Assembly: GCF_021134715.1 (NCBI RefSeq) | Contig: NC_060019.1 | Location: 620,001 to 684,000, forward strand | DNA length: 64,000 bases | Source: Daphnia pulex | Taxonomy: Eukaryota; Arthropoda; Branchiopoda; Diplostraca; Daphniidae | Reading direction: 5' to 3' | Shown: positions 59,640 through 64,000 of the stretch, piece by piece | Position numbering within the stretch: position 1 is the stretch's first letter | Layout of the letters: every line of letters starts with the position of its first letter | Position numbers and translations under genes: made by a program | The notes under the pieces: generated by a model | The model's input: only the letters and a program-made list of their open reading frames with translations | The model's database searches: none | What the model was told of the DNA's origin: nothing

Positions 59640-60115
59640 AAAGCTTTTATTCTGTTCTTGTGCGCCAATCGGCTCTACATCAGCTGGAGTGCTCACAAAG
59701 CCCTCAGAGAAGTCAGAGATATATCTTGATAGTTTAAAATTATAATTAAGGTGACGAGTGACACTTTCTCGACTAAGGAAACGGATTAGTTGCGAATCTG
59801 AGTCACTGCAACGACGACGATATCGTAAGGTCTATAACTTAAATAAATAATTTTAAAAAAGTTAACATTTAATGGAAAAAAATCAAACAGCACGGTTATA
59901 TGATTGATGGAGGTAAACCGATGGAAATTAAGCCGATCCCTTCGCGACTCCGCCAAATGCTCCACTCTCCACCTGAAACAGAAAACGAAATAATTATGAT
60001 CGGTGCTCAAATCGTTCGTGCTGTTGATCCTTTCCCACATCTCAAAGCCCAAATCAAAGCAAGCTGCGATAAAACCATTAACAATAAAAATACACTTTAC
60101 GTTACCATTATTTAA
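59640..60115 (+). pseudogene. inverted 5' fragment of the metalloprotease gene
   Basis: In the opposite orientation to the intact gene, this carries a decayed signal-peptide exon (about 59,640-59,708), no exon 2, the end of exon 3 (59,751-59,825) and a well-kept exon 4 (59,893-60,077; GYMIDGGKPMEIKPIPSRLR). The donor of exon 4 is lost and the catalytic exons are absent. Exon 4 is nearly unchanged while exon 1 is badly eroded. Confidence 0.8.
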
Positions 60116-60490
60116 TGACAAATTTTATTTATTAGTGGAATAACCGGGAATAATCGATTCAGAAGTAACTCTTATTCTATCAGTTGTAATGATTAAAAAT
60201 AACTCAAGGCCATATTACCTGAACTTTTTAAGACATGTAGGGAAGGGTGGTCTTTTTCTCGCTGTGATATAAGCACGCTAAAACTTATTATGGCCGTCTC
60301 GGTGTGTACCCTGGGGTGAAAAATCCCAACCCTTATTCTTGATGCGCCTGATTTGACGACAGTTCACTTGGAGCTTTACTAAAAAATATCTGTCAGTCGC
60401 ACGTGTCAAGTTAAAGGCTACGGAACAGTCATTTTCGGAATTCATTTAAATTTAATTTATTTTTCTGAATTACTATTAAGAACTCGAAAG
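60116..60490. other. spacer upstream of the charged disordered gene
   Basis: No gene seen. It must hold the promoter of the gene starting at 60,491; no clear TATA box was identified. Confidence 0.45.
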
Positions 60491-61249
60491 ATGTCGAAGC
60501 AAGTCGATCTTCAAAGTCCTTCTTCGTCTGATGACAAACCCGATCGGGATGCTGGATCATCACAAAACAGGTTTTCTTTTTTTATGGTTGTTTTCCTATT
60601 TTATATTTTCTATAGTCTTTCTTCAACTGTCTCACTCAGGTTACATGGGCTTATATATGTGTATTTCAATGTGTTGGCATATTTTTTTCAATTCACAAAA
60701 TAAGTGTTCCATAGCACCGTATTCCGATATTCATTTTTTTGCGTGTTTTACAGTAATTCAGTAGATTTAACCCTTTATCGATGTGAGCCGATAAAAGTTT
60801 TGAGCTTCTAGACGCCACGTAAACCAGGGTTTAGAGAGGATTCCCTATAGGGGCTTTGTCCCGACAGGCAATGGAGAGATCGAGAGGATCTTTCCACGGG
60901 ATTCCCGACGGTAGATAAAAGGTTAAGTTGGGCGGCCGAAGCGGCCGAAAATGCAAAGAGGTCCGCAAAGTTTCAAGTTAAACAGGAGAAGAAGGAAAAA
61001 AAACAGATTATAAAGACAAATATTCTAATGTCAAAAATAAACTTCTTGCAAAGGAATCCCAGCCAGAGAAAATTAAGAAGGTAATATTACCCTACACCAC
61101 CTTCTAACTTACTTCGTTGCAATAAATTTCTTTTATGTACTTAGGCTTTGGCTGAAGTCGATGCCGAAGTCAAGTCTTCGATGGCCATGGATCCTGAACC
61201 TGATAGAACCGATGAAGGCGAACCTAGCGACGCCCTGGCCGGTCCATAA
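60491..61249 (+). pseudogene. charged disordered protein gene with frame break at an A8 run
   Basis: Exons 60491-60570, 60922-61080 and 61145-61249. Exon 1 reads MSKQVDLQSPSSSDDKPDRD. Exon 2 starts LSWAAEAAENAKRSAKFQVK and, after an A8 run at about 60,996-61,003, continues in another frame (DYKDKYSNVKNKLLAKESQP). Exon 3 gives ALAEVDAEVKSSMAMDPEPD and ends SDALAGP-stop. Exons 2 and 3 match in phase only if one base is restored at the homopolymer, so this is either a recent frameshift or a sequencing slip. The product would be about 114 residues, highly charged and low-complexity. It resembles the three coiled-coil genes in style but is not clearly homologous. Confidence 0.45.
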
Positions 61250-61756
61250 TGGTATGGAGCGTGGCTTGGGTATGGACTATGGAGAGAGCAGGTTACCATT
61301 GTCCATTGCTGTGAATTAATGTGAAATCTTTTTCGTATGCCAGTTTCGTTTGCCAGTTTAGCATTTGATTTGAACCCACTTTTTCTATTTCTTTGGATTT
61401 CCCATATATTTAAGAATCGAGTTTGCCTTAGCGTGAAAAATTCCAATTACGTGTGAGCACTTGGTTTATTTATACTTTTGTCGGTGTATCTCGTACCAAT
61501 ATGTACGTTATCCGAGAAATAGAAATTTGTTAATTCACAATTTTAGTTTGCGTCCCAATATTTTTTTCATTTGTCATTGTTTGTGTTGTCGAGTCAGAAC
61601 TATCTGCCCTATTTTCGAAAGGCATACAGCGGAGGTCGTGATTATATTTAACTGTTCTTCGTTACCTTCCAGATAATTTTCTTTCTCATTTTTAGTTCGG
61701 TAAAGATAGTAAAGAATCGTTGAGCAACAGAGAGAAAAGTGTCTCTTATTATTTAG
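61250..61756. other. 3' region of the charged gene, duplicated from 56.1-56.9 kb
   Basis: Shares blocks with 56,115-56,880. The arrangement next to a stop codon suggests a 3' UTR. No gene seen. Confidence 0.5.
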
Positions 61757-62292
61757 ACAAATGTAAGGATCGGGTTAACTCACCGCTCTGGCAGAGAGTA
61801 GTACCCGAACCCAGCCACGGGAGGGCACCCGAAACCAGCGAACAAGCGGCGCATCTATAGCACTAACAGCCATAAGCGCGCAATTCAAAAAGGCGTATGC
61901 GCAAACGATTCCGTTGAGCAGATAGGATCCGTTCACGGACACCGTGATGTCGACACACGGGAAGTATCAAGTCCCGACACCGTGAGGTTGACTCACGGGA
62001 AGTATCAAGTCCCGACACCGTGAGGATGACTCACGGGAAGTATCAAGTCCCGACACCGTGAGGCTGACTCACGGGGAGTATCCATTGCCAACACCGTGAT
62101 ATCGACATCAGCCAGAGTATCAATTCCAACACGGCAATAACAGCAATAACGAGATCAATCTACGACGCTGACTTCCGCCTTAACCAGTATAAAAGCCCCC
62201 TTGTTTCCTGGAAAGGAAAAATCAATTACCAAGTGTTTCAGTGGGAAAATGTTAAAAATTACAAGTAAACTATACATGTTTGGGTCCTACAT
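61757..62292 (+). mobile_element. GC-rich insertion resembling a solo LTR
   Basis: This block is much richer in GC than its surroundings. It begins TGTAAGGATCGGG, contains the 38-bp tandem repeats, and then a TATA box (TATAAAAGCCCCC at about 62,189). That layout (upstream repeats, TATA, short transcribed part) is typical of a long terminal repeat left behind by an old retroelement. No partner LTR or internal region is in the window and target-site repeats are unclear, so a host promoter is an alternative. Confidence 0.35.
61939..62100. repeat. 38-bp tandem repeat, about 4 units
   Basis: GACACCGTGAGGTTGACTCA followed by CGGGAAGTATCAAGTCCC is repeated with period 38 (units near 61,939, 61,977, 62,015 and 62,053), the first and last being diverged. 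Each unit contains ACCGTGA and TCACGG, which are inverted relative to each other. Confidence 0.85.
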
Positions 62293-63190
62293 ATGTAAAC
62301 AATGCCCATATGCCCTGTACAAAACATTTAAATAATATGACTTCCACTACTTCAATAGTGGAAAACTTACATGCTACGGATTACCTGAATGATGTAGTAT
62401 TTTTCAATATTTTTCTTTGGTCGAAGTTGTTATCCAGTTAAGAGAAAAAACACTTTGAAAAAATACTTCCATAAGAGACAGTATTAAAAAAGGGTGTGGT
62501 TTTCTCAATATGGCGGATTGCAGCGTTGTCGGACTACAAGAATCCTGCTATCCGCACGGTGCAAGAGGTCAATAAGACAATACACACCAAAAATCTTAAT
62601 CTCATTCATAAATATGCTTCACCCTGTTTTATCCTTTTTATCCTTTATTATTAGACTACAATACTAATCATCATTATTATTGATATTATGATATTGATAT
62701 TGATTATTATTATTGGAGACTTGCTATTGTACTTCGCGGCAGCGTTGCCAATTTTGTTTCTACTTACCTACATGGTCTTCAATTTAATTAGAAAATTCTT
62801 TGGTCTCCTTAATTTTAATGATAAGCGGAGAAAATCAGATCTAGTTAGATTATTATTAAAATAATAAAATCTGATAGCTCATATTTTGATTTGAGCAGTC
62901 ATCTCTGGCACTGGCACTATGGTGGACCATAATTTCAATTTCAATTTTACCTCTCAAGTTATAAAGTCATGAATGTTAAATTGTATCAATCAATCAACCA
63001 AAATCCACTGAATTAATCAGTCAATTAATGGCTGTTCACTGTTGAAGTTTGAAGTGGTGATGCTGCACTTGCTTTTCACGGACTCAGCAGACGACAAAAT
63101 ATTTTTTGAGAAACAAGTACAGTTTGGCAATGCTGCGTGAAGTGCAATAGCAACTTTGACAGTTGGAGTATTTCACGTGTGAAGTGCAAT
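62293..63190. other. AT-rich intergenic DNA
   Basis: An ATT-rich microsatellite lies at 62,660-62,725. A direct repeat of GAAGTGCAATAG occurs twice just before coiled-coil copy 3 (63,137 and 63,180). No gene seen. Confidence 0.5.
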
Positions 63191-63313
63191 AGGCGCGACC
63201 AAATGAAAAACAGTAAGATGGAAATAAGAGACTTGATTTTAAAATTGGTTTTAATTTTTACCTTTTTTCATTATTATGTTTTAGGTTTATTTCTTGTTAG
63301 GAAGAAAAGAAAA

Positions 63314-63903
63314 ATGGGTGTCATTACTTCATTGGACGAGTCCGATCAAGAGCAACCAACAGAGTACAAAACATTTTTTTATTTAAGTGATGGTTTAATT
63401 TATTCAAAATGGTGTTTTCGTTTCAAATCGTCATTCATGTGTGATCTTAGCTGATTAGGGGTTTCCGTGGCATATTTATTGGCAGGCCATTTCTTCTATG
63501 AAAGCTGAATTTTTCCTCATCCCGATTTACAATAACCATTTTTTAAAAATTTTTAGATTTTAATGGATTTTTATATTTATTTTGTTTTACAGAGAGGAAG
63601 AAGTTTTAAGTGACACAGATGAAGATGAGACCAACACCAATGATACCGAGGAGGTAATTAGAGCCAGAGCTGAATACGAGAAATCGAAAGAGAATCTTGC
63701 TAAGATTAAGCGGTTATATGAATTAGCTGTGAGTCGCCTCGAAGAGATCGAGAATGGAGTGCTGTCTGCCTATGTAGCTACTCCAGAGGAAGTTGAACTT
63801 GATAGGTATCTACACACAATATATACTTTGTTGTCTTCATTGCTGAAATTTCATGAAATTATTTAGGTGGTTCGAGGTGACGAATAGGATGGAAAACGTC
63901 TAA
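63314..63903 (+). CDS. acidic coiled-coil protein, copy 3
   Basis: Exons 63314-63363, 63593-63805 and 63867-63903, about 99 residues, using the same splice sites as the other copies. It reads EVLSDTDEDETNTNDTEEVI then ENLAKIKRLYELAVSRLEEI. As in copy 1 the upstream frame from 63,203 (MKNSKMEIRDLILKLVLI) stays open through a hydrophobic stretch. The third exon is short. The right edge of the window cuts the 3' flank, not the predicted coding sequence. Function unknown. Confidence 0.55.
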
Positions 63904-64000
63904 ACAAACGGACCAATCGTGAACGCCAAGAATTTGTTCTTCGTCTTCACCCTCCTTTTCCTGCTACATTTCCTTATACTTATACCTCGTCCTATTATTG

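Overview
This window looks like genomic DNA of a branchiopod crustacean, most likely a Daphnia. The evidence is many small introns of about 60-70 bp, a (CCTAA/TTAGG)n arthropod-type telomeric repeat, AT-rich intergenic DNA, and recent local duplications. No bacterial-style operons, rRNA genes or CRISPR arrays are visible.

Region 1 (1-24,675) is a tandem segmental duplication. Copy A (about 266-12,281) and copy B (about 14,118-24,675) each carry, on the minus strand, a secreted Pro/Tyr-rich protein gene and two genes with an unusual layout: an IRE1-type protein kinase domain followed by an array of 37-residue ankyrin repeats. No KEN ribonuclease domain is visible after the kinase. The four paralogues differ widely in ankyrin number (about 3, 14, 9 and 18 units). 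The first copy-A gene is damaged. A GC-rich carbohydrate sulfotransferase gene lies between the two copies, and its stop codon touches the start of copy B.

Region 2 (24,676-39,800) is a large imperfect palindrome. Arms at 26,764-28,646 and 36,984-38,898 face each other, and an inner pair lies at 28,648-29,119 and 33,411-33,880. Between them are a 46-bp interstitial telomeric repeat, a 267-bp foldback, tRNA-like Pol III sequences, a broken 5' fragment of MRPS35, a tandem exon duplication and a 3'-truncated VPS33A gene. Several short spliced ORFs recur in both arms. A 391-bp MITE with a perfect 38-bp palindrome lies just outside the right arm.

Region 3 (39,800-50,400) is gene-poor. It holds tRNA-like sequences, decayed coding fragments and one convincing two-exon gene for a small secreted peptide behind a TATA box at 46,312.

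Region 4 (50,400-64,000) is a second duplicated cluster. It has an intact 15-exon ADAMTS-type metalloprotease gene on the minus strand, broken pieces of the same gene to its right (same orientation at 57.3 kb, inverted at 59.6-60.1 kb), three plus-strand copies of an acidic coiled-coil gene of unknown function, and a further charged disordered gene whose frame is interrupted at an A8 run. A GC-rich block with 38-bp tandem repeats and a TATA box resembles a solo LTR.

All identifications come from reading translated sequence and splice signals by eye. Exon edges are predictions.
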